Positions 54,877-63,407 of a stretch of DNA of 64,000 bases are shown here, one piece after another. The notes under the pieces were generated by a model, which worked only from the letters and a program-made list of their open reading frames with translations, had not been told where the DNA came from and did not search any database. The stretch covers positions 1,302,001 to 1,366,000 of the forward strand of contig NZ_BMYM01000001.1 of NCBI RefSeq assembly GCF_014652275.1. The letters are read 5' to 3'. A program made the position numbers and the translations under genes. This DNA is from Parahalioglobus pacificus. GTDB lineage: Bacteria; Pseudomonadota; Gammaproteobacteria; Pseudomonadales; Halieaceae. How positions within the stretch are numbered: the stretch's first letter is position 1; each line of letters opens with the position of its first letter.

Positions 54877-56991
54877 TTAAGGTTTGTTGGTATCGTCTAA
54901 CGCCGCGGAGGGGTTAGTAATGAGGCCACTGTCCGGGCGGGCTGTATCTGCGCGACCCTGGCGCGGTTGCTCCTCCGCCAGAGCCTCATGATAACCCTCA
55001 AAACGCGGTAGCCTGGAATCACCCAGGGGTGCCGTTTTCTCATTCGCGGCTGACGAATTGCCGCCCGGAGACGAAGCGCTGAGTGCAGCGCTACCTGCCG
55101 GGCCATGGGCCAGACCACCCTCATCCCTATCTACAATAGAGCGGCTATGAACATTGAAACCGGGCGTATCGAGAGGGTGAGGCGCTGGTGTTGCACCGAC
55201 GGCTAATGCACGTTCCATCTTTGCCTCGTCATCCACCGCTTCCGGCTCAGCGGCCTCTAGCGGCAACTCCGCGCCACCAAGCGCCGGTGGTGGTGCCTTT
55301 GGCGGCCTACGCCGTTCAATGCCATCCGGTGGGCCCTGACGGCGCTCAACATGCGGCTGCGGCTGCGCATGACCGTGGACCTGCACAAAACCCAGATCGT
55401 CCATCACGGCATCACCACCAACTGCTTCGTCAGATGCCGTTGCGCGGCTAGCGGAAGATCCTCGCTGAGGCGCGAGCCGCCCAGCGCCTGCATTTGGCGT
55501 GGCTACGCAGTCCAAGGCATCCAAATCATCCTGGTCCAAGGCGGGGATAGCGGTCTCTTGTGGCATCGCGGACATAGACTCGGATGCTTCCGTTGATGCC
55601 TTTACACGCTGGCCAGTACCGGACTGCGCGGCCAGTGCCGCGGCGGACAGTTGCTCTTGCGCAGCTCTGGATGGAGCCGCTCTGGAGGGAGCCCCCGTGG
55701 AACGTGCCGACGTGGATACAGCCGACGTGGATACAGCCGACGTGGATACAGCCGCCGTGGAGCCAGTATCAGGGACCACCTTACCATTCTCTGCATAAAT
55801 CGACGGGTCCGAAACACGCGCCTGCCTGACCCGCTCTTCTCTCGCTCGCGATTCTATGCCTACTCTTTCTCTCGCCTGCTCTTCTCTGGCCTGTTGCTCA
55901 CGGGCCGCTCTAATGCGCGCTTGCGCCAAGCGGCGTCGCCGAACGCTCTCTTCGCCGGGGGATTCCGACGGCCCCTTTCTGGACCGTTCCTGCGCGCTAT
56001 GGCCAGTTGCGAATGAAGATTCGCCCGTTACTGTACTTGTAACGGCAGACTGGAATGCTGCAGGCGGCCGCGAGACATCAGCCGGGGCAACCTGGGGCTC
56101 TGTGCTCAAGGCCCGCGCCTGATCAGCCAACGTGCCGCTGACGCGCAACCCCTTTTTGAAAGGTCCATTATCCAATTCGGGAGCCGCTTGCGGGTCCATG
56201 CCCGGTGCATCATAAGCCGTGGCGTCCGCCGCACCTGCGCCCACAGCGCGCTGGGGCTGGGGAACGGGTTTTGCGATGGCCTCAACGACGGGCGCATCGG
56301 GTGACAGTGCACGCTGGCGCAAGACTTCGTTGGCGCAATCGCCCCACCGCCCGAAGTGCGATGACTCCGCGGGGTCTGGCATACGATGCTTACGGAAGTG
56401 ACGCTGGGCATTCATAAACCGCTGCTTCACCGCACTGTAATGGTAGATGTGATCGTCTGTTTTTAGCGGTACCACATCCGAGCCACCCCGGATGATCATC
56501 ATTTGCGGGGGCAGTTGGCCCTGCAAACTATGTAATAGGTCCGCCAAAAAACACAATCGAAAGGCTGATTGCACAGTGGTCTTGGACTGGGTATCACAGG
56601 GGATGTAAAGAAACTCGCCGAGCTCCGAGTAGCCGCTGGTTCTCATCAACAGATTGGCTGAGCCGGATAACGATCCCAGCGCCAGTTGGCCATTAACAAT
56701 AAAATCGACCCCGCGGCGCATGGCATCCAGGGTCGCCTCACGGCGTTCAGGCTCTGGGGCGTCCCAATCAATATTCACGACACTGCGACCCTCGGCCTGC
56801 AGGGTGTCGGCAATCTCGTCTTGACGAATGCGGGTATCGCGAGGTGGCTGGCTGCCCGCATCCGGGGGAATACCGTGCTGGGGGTTCTCCAGCGTCAGGC
56901 GCTCCATGAAAGCGGCAAATGGCGACTCTTTGAAGAGCACCAGGTCTTCAGAGGTGTAGGTTACGGCGTTATCGACACTGTAGCGGTACAT
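54877..56991 (-). CDS. Degenerate TM0106-like RecB-type nuclease domain with long low-complexity tail
   Basis: 704 residues. Residues about 10-225 match, from memory, the TM0106 (RecB/PD-(D/E)XK) family in order: YTSEDLVLFKESPF, a DAMRRGVDFIVNGQLALG segment, SANLLMR (family consensus ADFLxR), YIPCDTQSK (consensus VDTKLA), QSAFRLCFLADLLHSLQG, MIIRGGSDVVPLK and a C-rich site reduced to SSHFGRWGDC. The core Asp reads Asn and the DTK lysine is displaced, so nuclease activity is doubtful. From about 250 the protein is low complexity, rich in A, R, E, P and S, with AVSTS repeats. Start 56991 is a choice; 57006 and GTG 57018 are alternatives. Confidence 0.65.
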   Translation of the reverse strand: MYRYSVDNAVTYTSEDLVLFKESPFAAFMERLTLENPQHGIPPDAGSQPPRDTRIRQDEIADTLQAEGRSVVNIDWDAPEPERREATLDAMRRGVDFIVNGQLALGSLSGSANLLMRTSGYSELGEFLYIPCDTQSKTTVQSAFRLCFLADLLHSLQGQLPPQMMIIRGGSDVVPLKTDDHIYHYSAVKQRFMNAQRHFRKHRMPDPAESSHFGRWGDCANEVLRQRALSPDAPVVEAIAKPVPQPQRAVGAGAADATAYDAPGMDPQAAPELDNGPFKKGLRVSGTLADQARALSTEPQVAPADVSRPPAAFQSAVTSTVTGESSFATGHSAQERSRKGPSESPGEESVRRRRLAQARIRAAREQQAREEQARERVGIESRAREERVRQARVSDPSIYAENGKVVPDTGSTAAVSTSAVSTSAVSTSARSTGAPSRAAPSRAAQEQLSAAALAAQSGTGQRVKASTEASESMSAMPQETAIPALDQDDLDALDCVATPNAGAGRLAPQRGSSASRATASDEAVGGDAVMDDLGFVQVHGHAQPQPHVERRQGPPDGIERRRPPKAPPPALGGAELPLEAAEPEAVDDEAKMERALAVGATPAPHPLDTPGFNVHSRSIVDRDEGGLAHGPAGSAALSASSPGGNSSAANEKTAPLGDSRLPRFEGYHEALAEEQPRQGRADTARPDSGLITNPSAALDDTNKP
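55706..55750. repeat. Three tandem 15-bp repeats inside the low-complexity tail
   Basis: GCCGACGTGGATACA is repeated three times without a gap (55706-55720, 55721-55735, 55736-55750), followed by a degenerate copy. On the minus strand it encodes repeated AVSTS. In-frame, so tail length is free to vary by slippage. Confidence 0.85.
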
Positions 56992-57080
56992 GGTTGCGAG
57001 GTGCATCTCCCTGTGCACTGGTCAGCCAATACGGCAGCGATCTCTCCCTACCCTGCCTAACCACAGTTATATAGTGTTTA

Positions 57081-57125
57081 CCCTTGGGTGTATAGCACTA
57101 GGGCTTGTGCATCACACCCGAAGGG
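57081..57125. other. Nested hairpin between amidohydrolase end and nuclease-like gene start
   Basis: Outer arms CCCTTGGGTGT (57081-57091) and ACACCCGAAGGG (57114-57125) pair with one bulged base, and inner GCAC/GTGC arms (57095-57098, 57107-57110) nest inside. There is no T run after either arm. It could end the amidohydrolase transcript or act as a leader element for the downstream gene. Confidence 0.4.
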
Positions 57126-57167
57126 AGGTGACACCCCCGGCTATGCGCCCTCGAACTCAATGTGGCG

Positions 57168-58877
57168 CTAGCGCCGGCGGTAGATAGTGACACCGCCCAC
57201 CAACGTCTGCTCGACCTTCAAATCGCGAATTGCCATGGAGTCATCCAGCGGATTGCCCGACAAAACCACAAGATCGGCCGCCTTGCCGGGCTCTAATGAA
57301 CCCAAGCTGTCTTCCTTGAAGACTTGCCAGGCCGCATCGATGGTGACAGCCCGGAGAGCCTGCATAACGCCTATGCGTTGCTCGGGACCGATGACATCGC
57401 CACTCCCACTGACACGATTGACCATACTCCAGACTGCCTGAAGTGGCAGCATCGGTGTTACCGGCGTATCCAGGTGCGAGCTAAAGCGCAGCTTGTAATC
57501 CAGTGCAGAGCGAGCGGGGCTCATGTTCGCGGCGCGCTCCGGCCCCATAAAAATGTCCCTGTGCCTGTCGCCCCAGTAGAAGGTATGCGCTGAGAAGAAG
57601 CTGGGGGTCACCCCCAATTCGACCATGCGCGCGAGTTGATCCTCACGGGCCATTTGCGCGTGAATCAGAATCATACGGGGATCATCGGCAGGGTTGGCCT
57701 GCTGCGCGGCCTCAAACGCATCGAGGATATCGTCGATAGACGCATCTCCGTTGCCATGAATAGCCAATTGGTAGCCCGCCGCATGCAGGGCATCAACCTG
57801 CTCAAACAAGGCCTCTCGGGGTACAGCCGGATAGCCCCGGTAGTCGGAGTCACCCCTGTAAGGGGCGTAATATGGCTGGCTCAGGTAGCCCGTGTATCCC
57901 TGTATCGAACCATCCGCAACGATCTTGACCGCCTGCATATCCACTCGGTCTGCGTTGTAATCGTCTGCATCAAAACTACCGTCAAGCAGCGCGTCGCCGA
58001 AATCATGCTCCATGGCAAACAGGATGAGTCGCTGTGGAATCACGCCCATACGGCTGAAAAAGCTGAGCCCCTGACCCAGTTCGGGGCTGACTCCGCCCGA
58101 CTGGGCTGTGGTAACACCCTTGGCGGCGTAGTCGTTGGCCGCGGCCTTCATCATGGAATAAACCGCGGTGAGCGGAATATCCTGCATCTGTGTCATCACG
58201 CCCAGACGTGCAGTTTCCTCGAGTAAGCCGTTAGGTTCCTGAGAATTTGGGCGGCGGCCTATCACCCCGCCCTCGGGGTCCGGCGTATCGGCAGAAATAC
58301 CTACCCGCTCCAGCGCAACACTGTTGGCTACCAGCATGTGCCCGGAAATGTGCATGGCGACAACAGGATGCTCGGCACTGATGGCATCTAACTCGGCGCG
58401 CGTTGGATGCCGTTTTTCGGCCAGCAAGGTGTCATCATAGCCAAAGCCCTGCACCCATTCACCGGACTCTGTCGTGGCCGCTTTCGCAGCCAGGGCTTCG
58501 AGCACATCGGCCATGTCCAGCTTATCGCCTATGGGCGGGCTGTTCAAGTCGGCAGCAATCACCGTCAATCCTGAACCCGGAAAATGGCCATGAGCATCAA
58601 TAAAGCCCGGTAAAAGTGTCCTGCCACGCAGGTCCACCACCTCCGTTGTATCACCCACAGAGGCCATGATTTCCCGCGTGTCGCCAACCTGCTCTATCAC
58701 ACCGCTGCGCACGCCGATGGCTTCGACCACGCGGTTGTCGGCATCCATGGTCAGGACGTTACCGTTGATGAATACCTGATGGGCCGGCGGCGCCGGCGTT
58801 CGAGTGGCTATCGAAAAGAGAACATACAGTCCCGATAGCAGCGCGAGCAGCACAACTGCCCCGGCCTTCCAGTTCAT
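57168..58877 (-). CDS. YtcJ-type amidohydrolase
   Basis: 569 residues. N-terminal TM/signal segment VLLALLSGLYVLFSIAT (about 9-25), then the amidohydrolase-3 pattern: TLLPGFIDAHGHFPG (metal site), LEALAAKAATTESGEWVQGFGYDDTLLAEKRHPT (YtcJ-type signature), VKIVADGSIQGYTGYLSQPYY, and the C-terminal EPGKAADLVVLSGNPLDD. The HxH and downstream residues are present. The substrate is unknown; a signal or anchor points to extracytoplasmic action. One base from the downstream dehydrogenase stop, likely in an operon with the ACAD pair. Confidence 0.88.
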   Translation of the reverse strand: MNWKAGAVVLLALLSGLYVLFSIATRTPAPPAHQVFINGNVLTMDADNRVVEAIGVRSGVIEQVGDTREIMASVGDTTEVVDLRGRTLLPGFIDAHGHFPGSGLTVIAADLNSPPIGDKLDMADVLEALAAKAATTESGEWVQGFGYDDTLLAEKRHPTRAELDAISAEHPVVAMHISGHMLVANSVALERVGISADTPDPEGGVIGRRPNSQEPNGLLEETARLGVMTQMQDIPLTAVYSMMKAAANDYAAKGVTTAQSGGVSPELGQGLSFFSRMGVIPQRLILFAMEHDFGDALLDGSFDADDYNADRVDMQAVKIVADGSIQGYTGYLSQPYYAPYRGDSDYRGYPAVPREALFEQVDALHAAGYQLAIHGNGDASIDDILDAFEAAQQANPADDPRMILIHAQMAREDQLARMVELGVTPSFFSAHTFYWGDRHRDIFMGPERAANMSPARSALDYKLRFSSHLDTPVTPMLPLQAVWSMVNRVSGSGDVIGPEQRIGVMQALRAVTIDAAWQVFKEDSLGSLEPGKAADLVVLSGNPLDDSMAIRDLKVEQTLVGGVTIYRRR

Positions 58878-58878
58878 A

Positions 58879-60000
58879 TCAGGCGGCCGCTCCTACGAGA
58901 ATGTCGGCCAGGCGGGCCCGGTGCCAACTGCCATCACCAAACAGCATCTGCGAGTGTTTCTGGCGCTTAAAGTACAAATGCACATAACACTCCCAGGTAA
59001 ACCCTATGCCACCATGACATTGCACGGAACGACCACTGGCGTATCCCGCCATGCCACTGGCAGAAGCCTTGGCCATATGCGCAAACTGCGCCGCTTTCTC
59101 GGGCTCGGCGTCGATAGCGCAGGCCGCGTTGTAGACCAATGACTTGGCCTCATCGATCTGTAACATCACATCGACCAGCGGGTGTTTAACGGCCTGGAAA
59201 AAGCCCAGCGGTTTGTCGAATTGTTGCCGCTGAGTGACGTAGTCCACGGTGGTTTGCAACTGCCACTCGCCTGCACCCACCATATCGGCGGCGAGCAAGG
59301 TCCATACGGCCGGCATGGCCTGATTAAGCGCCGCCAAACCGTTGTCAGTGACCGGTGTCGCCGCGACGTCCTGTAGCACAAGACGACCTTGATCACGGGT
59401 GAGATCAATAATCGCATCTGCTTCGACAGTCACCCCTGCGGTGTCGGCGGCAATCCAGAACAAACCGATGCCGCCGCCAGTGTTGGCACTTACGAGGAAG
59501 CGCTGCGCACGACGCGCATCCTGTACATAGGAAGCAGTGCCGTTGAGCTTGCCATCGGCATAGGTGACATCGCTGTCACCCGCCTGCCATGAGCCTTGCG
59601 CATTGGTAATAGCCAGCGTTGCGATGGTGCCGGCAACGATTTCGTCCAAAGCTGCTTGCGCCTGTGCCGCCCCAAGTACGTAGCCTGCGCACAGCGTGGA
59701 CAGCAGCGGGCTTGGGAAGGCTGCCTTGCCCTGCTCTTCTACAAGCCCCGCAACCGCTGCCACAGGCAGGCCCAGTCCGCCCGCGGCCTCTGGCACGCTG
59801 AGCATCGTCCAGCCAAGATCCACCATCGCCTGCCAACTTTCTTCCAGCCAGGCCCCTGAGGGCTGCCGGTCGGGTGTCGGGTCGTCGGCAACCAGCGCAT
59901 GCAGCGCGTCTACAGGTAGCGTGTCGGCAAAAAACTTGCGGGCCTGTTCTTTCAGCAACGCCGCCTCTTCGCCAAAGCCGTAGTCATTGGGTTGTGTCAT
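58879..60000 (-). CDS. Acyl-CoA dehydrogenase family protein, second subunit (pair 2)
   Basis: 373 residues of the ACAD fold but with weaker canonical motifs: LSVPEAAGGLGLPVAAVAGLVEEQGK, QRQQFDKPLGFFQAVKHPLVDV and CHGGIGFTWECYVHLYFKRQK near the C-terminus. ATG at 60000 is used; the 28-residue extension overlaps the first gene. Starts 10 bp after the previous dehydrogenase stop, repeating the two-subunit layout at 17-19 kb, which suggests a heteromeric enzyme. The amidohydrolase follows at a 1-bp distance. Confidence 0.87.
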   Translation of the reverse strand: MTQPNDYGFGEEAALLKEQARKFFADTLPVDALHALVADDPTPDRQPSGAWLEESWQAMVDLGWTMLSVPEAAGGLGLPVAAVAGLVEEQGKAAFPSPLLSTLCAGYVLGAAQAQAALDEIVAGTIATLAITNAQGSWQAGDSDVTYADGKLNGTASYVQDARRAQRFLVSANTGGGIGLFWIAADTAGVTVEADAIIDLTRDQGRLVLQDVAATPVTDNGLAALNQAMPAVWTLLAADMVGAGEWQLQTTVDYVTQRQQFDKPLGFFQAVKHPLVDVMLQIDEAKSLVYNAACAIDAEPEKAAQFAHMAKASASGMAGYASGRSVQCHGGIGFTWECYVHLYFKRQKHSQMLFGDGSWHRARLADILVGAAA

Positions 60001-60010
60001 GTTCTGCTCC

Positions 60011-61246
60011 TTACTTCGACTTTGGCATGTTGAGAACGCGCTCGCCCAGAATGTTGCGCTGCACTTCGCTGGTGCCAGCCGCAATCGTCATTCCGTAGGA
60101 GTTCATGTACGCCATCGGCCACTGCCCCCCATCAGGGGCATTCGGGTCGCCCAAATACAGTGAGGAAGCTGGCCCTTCTATGTCCAGCGCCAGCGACGCA
60201 ATGTCCTGACTGATCTCGCTGGCCAGCAATTTGTTCTGCAAGGGCAGACGCATGGGGTGATCCTGCAAGGCAGGCACCCGCGAGCGACGCTGGTTTTGTG
60301 CCAGCCCCCACTCCCGGATAACACTTTTCATCATGGCATCGCGCACCAGTGGATCGTCCGCTGCGGTTTTGTCGCCGCGCGGGGTGTTGCGTGCCAGCTC
60401 GATAAGGTTGGTGCTATTACTCGCGTGCGTGGCCTTACTTTTTAGCCCACCGGAACGCGGCGTCACCATTTGTCCGGCGCCACGCTCATGCGCCAGGGTT
60501 GTCATGGCAACCTGCCAGCCTTTACCCAACTGATCCAGCCGATGACTGTCATCAATTTCCAGATTTTCAAAGATCACTTCGTTAAAACCGGTTTCACCGG
60601 TGATCTTAATCAGCGGCCGCACAGTGACACCTTTACCCAGTGCAGACTTTATGGGCACGACGAAATAAGACAGCCCCTCATACTTATGGGACTTGTCGGT
60701 GCGCAGCAGAATAATCATCCACTCGGCAAAGTGAGCGAGGGAGGTCCATACCTTGTGACCATTGATCACCCACTTATCACCCTTCTTCTCCGCAAAAGTC
60801 TGGACGCTGGCAAGGTCAGAACCCGCACCGGGCTCACTGAATCCCTGGCACCAGATATCCTCACCCGAGAACAATCGCGGCAGCAGGCGTTCTTTAAGCG
60901 CTTCCTGTCCGTGGAAAAAGACGGTGGGAGCGGCCATGCCCAGGCCAATAACATTGGGCAGATACGGCGTTTTTGCGCGCAGCATTTCCTCGTTAGCCAC
61001 ACGCTGGCAATCCTCTCGACCACCCCCGCCAACGGCCTCGGGGTAATCACAGCCAACCAGCCCCGCATCATAGGCCGCTTTCTGCCAAGCCTGCAGATAG
61101 CCCAGCTGGTCGTTGGTCATGATTTCCAACGGCGACAGGGACAGGCGCACCGGCGGCTCGCCAGGATGGTTATTTGCCAGCCAATTCTGGCAGTACTGCC
61201 TGAACTCGGCTTGTTCCGGGGTATCTTTACGCGCGCTCTCGGACAT
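60011..61246 (-). CDS. Acyl-CoA dehydrogenase family protein, first subunit (pair 2)
   Basis: 411-residue FAD acyl-CoA dehydrogenase. Motifs include VGCDYPEAVGGGGREDCQRVANEEM, QGFSEPGAGSDLASVQT, WVINGHKVWTSLAHFAEW and the C-terminal AAGTSEVQRNILGERVL. AGGAGGCATTC precedes the ATG at 61246. First gene of the pair with the 373-aa subunit. Roughly 100 bp from the SlyX gene stop, on the same strand. Confidence 0.92.
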   Translation of the reverse strand: MSESARKDTPEQAEFRQYCQNWLANNHPGEPPVRLSLSPLEIMTNDQLGYLQAWQKAAYDAGLVGCDYPEAVGGGGREDCQRVANEEMLRAKTPYLPNVIGLGMAAPTVFFHGQEALKERLLPRLFSGEDIWCQGFSEPGAGSDLASVQTFAEKKGDKWVINGHKVWTSLAHFAEWMIILLRTDKSHKYEGLSYFVVPIKSALGKGVTVRPLIKITGETGFNEVIFENLEIDDSHRLDQLGKGWQVAMTTLAHERGAGQMVTPRSGGLKSKATHASNSTNLIELARNTPRGDKTAADDPLVRDAMMKSVIREWGLAQNQRRSRVPALQDHPMRLPLQNKLLASEISQDIASLALDIEGPASSLYLGDPNAPDGGQWPMAYMNSYGMTIAAGTSEVQRNILGERVLNMPKSK

Positions 61247-61340
61247 GAATGCCTCCTACTGATAATTAACGCAATACTGTGGCGAAACGCAGTGTGGTGG
61301 AATCACCTGCGCCCCGCAACACGGGCGTCAGCCTGGCGGT

Positions 61341-61562
61341 TCAATAATGTGGCGGACGCTCATCTGCCGGCGCATCGCCCATCTGCGCCAATGCTTCGCC
61401 CTGCTCTCTGAGTCGGCTCTTTAGCAAGGCCACTTCCTCCTGCAATAGCAAGATGGCGTGCTGTTGTGTCGTGACAGCATCGTTCAGCGCTGCGAGCGTA
61501 TCTTCCTGAAAGGCGAGTTGGGTCTGCAGGTCGGCCACGGCCTGATCGGTATCGCTGGACAC
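61341..61562 (-). CDS. slyX: SlyX family protein
   Basis: 73 residues. Mostly one long amphipathic coiled-coil helix (ADLQTQLAFQEDTLAALNDAVTTQ, LLLQEEVALLKSRLREQGE) ending in the SlyX hallmark RPPHY (E. coli ends PPPHY). GTG start at 61562, preceded by CGGAGAATCCA; an in-frame ORF to 61628 adds residues that overlap the divergent Sui1 gene's leader and are not family-like. Function of SlyX remains unclear. Confidence 0.85.
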   Translation of the reverse strand: MSSDTDQAVADLQTQLAFQEDTLAALNDAVTTQQHAILLLQEEVALLKSRLREQGEALAQMGDAPADERPPHY

Positions 61563-61634
61563 TGGATTCTCCGGCTGCTTGTAAAGTTCAGGCGGGCTAC
61601 TATACGGCCCCCAGCCAAATGGACCCAAATCACA

Positions 61635-62000
61635 ATGGCAAAGCGCGACACCAACTCCAGCAGACTCGTCTACAGCACGGATGGCGGACGGCTATGCCCA
61701 CAGTGCCATCGGCCAAGCACTCAGTGTGCCTGCGGGGACCAAGCACCAGCGAGCCTCGGCGACGGCATTGTGCGCATCCGCAGGGAAACCAAAGGTCGCG
61801 GTGGCAAGGCCGTCTCAGTGGTGGAAGGTGTTCCGCTGGCGGGTGCCGAACTGAAAGCACTGGCCAAAGTACTGAAGCAGCGCTGCGGTGTCGGTGGGGC
61901 TGTCAAAGACGGTTGCATCGAAATTCAGGGTGATCAACGAGCGGTTCTAAAAGAAGCGCTCGAAAAACGCGGCTATACTGTGAAGCTTTCCGGTGGTTGA
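61635..62000 (+). CDS. yciH: Translation initiation factor SUI1-family protein (YciH)
   Basis: 121 residues. N-terminal zinc-ribbon-like LCPQCHRPSTQCACG (Cys-rich) and a C-terminal SUI1/eIF1 domain: VRIRRETKGRGGKAVSVVEG, LAKVLKQRCGVGGAVKDGCIEIQGDQR and LEKRGYTVKLSGG. ATG at 61635 excludes an upstream in-frame extension that overlaps slyX. YciH relatives affect initiation fidelity at non-canonical starts. Divergent from slyX, 72 bp apart. Confidence 0.92.
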   Translation: MAKRDTNSSRLVYSTDGGRLCPQCHRPSTQCACGDQAPASLGDGIVRIRRETKGRGGKAVSVVEGVPLAGAELKALAKVLKQRCGVGGAVKDGCIEIQGDQRAVLKEALEKRGYTVKLSGG

Positions 62001-62341
62001 CCGCAGATAGCGTATTTTTATGGGATATAGCTACATTTTCACGTCTTTTTTCTAGGGGTGGACGCTCCTTGAACCACCCTATCTGGGTTAGCTAAATCAA
62101 CAGTTACGTAATATTCCCACAATTTTTCTAATAAAAAGCCCTCAAGCCACTATTTTTATTGGACTTTATTTTTCTCTGTGCTAGAAATAGGCCTGTGAGT
62201 GCGGAACATCGGCGAAAGCGCAGACTTTCACTGATCAAAAAATAATCGCACCACTAAGCAATAATAAGCAAGACCATTGGCAGTAGAACGATAAAAGTGA
62301 ACGGCTGTATCTGACGGAGTCATCCTACTAGGGAGTGGGTT
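62001..62341. other. 341-bp AT-rich spacer
   Basis: Clearly more AT-rich than the neighbouring genes, with many T and A runs. No coding region stands out. A weak inverted repeat AATAAAAA (62130-62137) and TTTTTATT (62153-62160) could be a terminator after yciH. The end of the spacer must hold the promoter of the 130-aa gene, whose ATG follows GGGAGTGGGTT. Confidence 0.45.
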
Positions 62342-62734
62342 ATGTACGTTACCGCAGACCACCTGAGAGACCATGTAATCCGACCTACGTTGGAGTACCT
62401 TGGCGCATGGACCCCTGCCATCGAGGGTGTATTGCTCGATGCCGCGGTGAACGCGCCCGAGTTGGGGCTGTTTTCAGCCCGTAACGAGGGACTTGGCCTC
62501 TTCCATATAACCGCAGCGCAACACCGGGATATCTGGGATCGCTATTTGGCCTTCAAGCCAGATATCGCCAGCCGTGTTCGAGGCCTGGCCAGTCAGCGTG
62601 CTTTCCTGAGCGATCCGGACAGCGAATTGCAGACCAACCTCAGTTATTGCACAGCAATCGCCTGGTTGATGCACCAGCGCGCCAACGGCACTGTCGATTC
62701 CACAAAGACGCCAACCGCTGCCGTCAGAGCGTAA
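62342..62734 (+). CDS. Small protein resembling a phage-associated family, function unknown
   Basis: 130 residues. MYVTADHLRDHVIRPTLEYLGAWTPAIEGVLLDAA, GLGLFHITAAQHRDIWDRYLAFKPDIASRVRGLA and CTAIAWLMHQR follow the pattern of a protein I recall from tailed phages infecting marine bacteria (ALGLYQIEP-TH-DIW-NYL type). No catalytic residues can be named. It stands alone after an AT-rich spacer, which would fit a lone acquired gene, but no integrase or other phage gene is near. Confidence 0.6.
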   Translation: MYVTADHLRDHVIRPTLEYLGAWTPAIEGVLLDAAVNAPELGLFSARNEGLGLFHITAAQHRDIWDRYLAFKPDIASRVRGLASQRAFLSDPDSELQTNLSYCTAIAWLMHQRANGTVDSTKTPTAAVRA

Positions 62735-62779
62735 TTAACCGACGCTACCCTGCCGGCCCTCATGCGCCCGAGGATGGCT

Positions 62780-63388
62780 TCACCGAGCCTTCCATCGGGC
62801 CAGATCCTCGGGCCTGTCGATGTCCGATAGTGCCGGCAGCGTAATCGCGGTCAACCCTGCCGATTCCGCCCGTTGTAGCGACTGCGCTAGTACCCGGTCA
62901 GTGCCCCAGCTGACATCCTCAAACACTGCATCGACTAATTGGCTTGCGCCCACCAGCACATACCCGCCGTCTTCGGCAGCACCGAATACCACCGTTGCGG
63001 AATCCAGGGCATCTAGCGCCAATTGCAGGTAATCTGCGTCAATGTAGGGGCAATCACTGCCGACCAACACCACCTTGTCAGCCCGGGCCAGCCCGTCATT
63101 CACCGCCAAGGCCATTCGATCGCCCAGCGTACCCCGCCCTTGGTCGCGCAAATCAGAAACACCTGCTTTTAAGCAACGGTCGAATACCGGCGAGGCAGCC
63201 TCACCGGCCACCCAGAGTTCCACGGGACCTAACTCGGCGCTCAACAAGGTGTGGTTCGTATGTAGCAGCAACTCAGTATGAACTGCGCAAGCCTGCTCGG
63301 CGGAATAGCTAGGCATCAGGCGGGTTTTTACGCGGCCGGCGATCGGTGCTTTAGCGAACTGGATCAGCAGCGCTGGTGCTTTGGACAT
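62780..63388 (-). CDS. TIGR04282-type glycosyltransferase (rSAM/selenodomain-associated transferase 1)
   Basis: 202 residues of the GT-A-like fold family also called arsenosugar biosynthesis glycosyltransferase. Motifs: LLIQFAKAPIAGRVKTRLMPSYS, GRGTLGDRM, VVLVGSDCPYIDADYLQLA and FGAAEDGGYVLVGA, closing with PALSDIDRPEDL. ATG at 63388 (MSKAPALL). The extension to 63508 overlaps the next gene and is rejected. Works with the TIGR04283 transferase upstream; the actual sugar acceptor is not shown by the sequence. Confidence 0.88.
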   Translation of the reverse strand: MSKAPALLIQFAKAPIAGRVKTRLMPSYSAEQACAVHTELLLHTNHTLLSAELGPVELWVAGEAASPVFDRCLKAGVSDLRDQGRGTLGDRMALAVNDGLARADKVVLVGSDCPYIDADYLQLALDALDSATVVFGAAEDGGYVLVGASQLVDAVFEDVSWGTDRVLAQSLQRAESAGLTAITLPALSDIDRPEDLARWKAR

Positions 63389-63407
63389 AAGCGTTCGGAT
63401 GCGGCGT

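Noticed and set aside
55706-55755. Short direct repeats considered as a CRISPR array
   Set aside because: The units are contiguous 15-mers without spacers, in frame within a coding region, and no cas gene is near.
60470-61411. Plus-strand ORF of 313 codons over an acyl-CoA dehydrogenase and the slyX end
   Set aside because: Antisense to two recognisable genes, with histidine/glutamine-rich non-protein-like composition.
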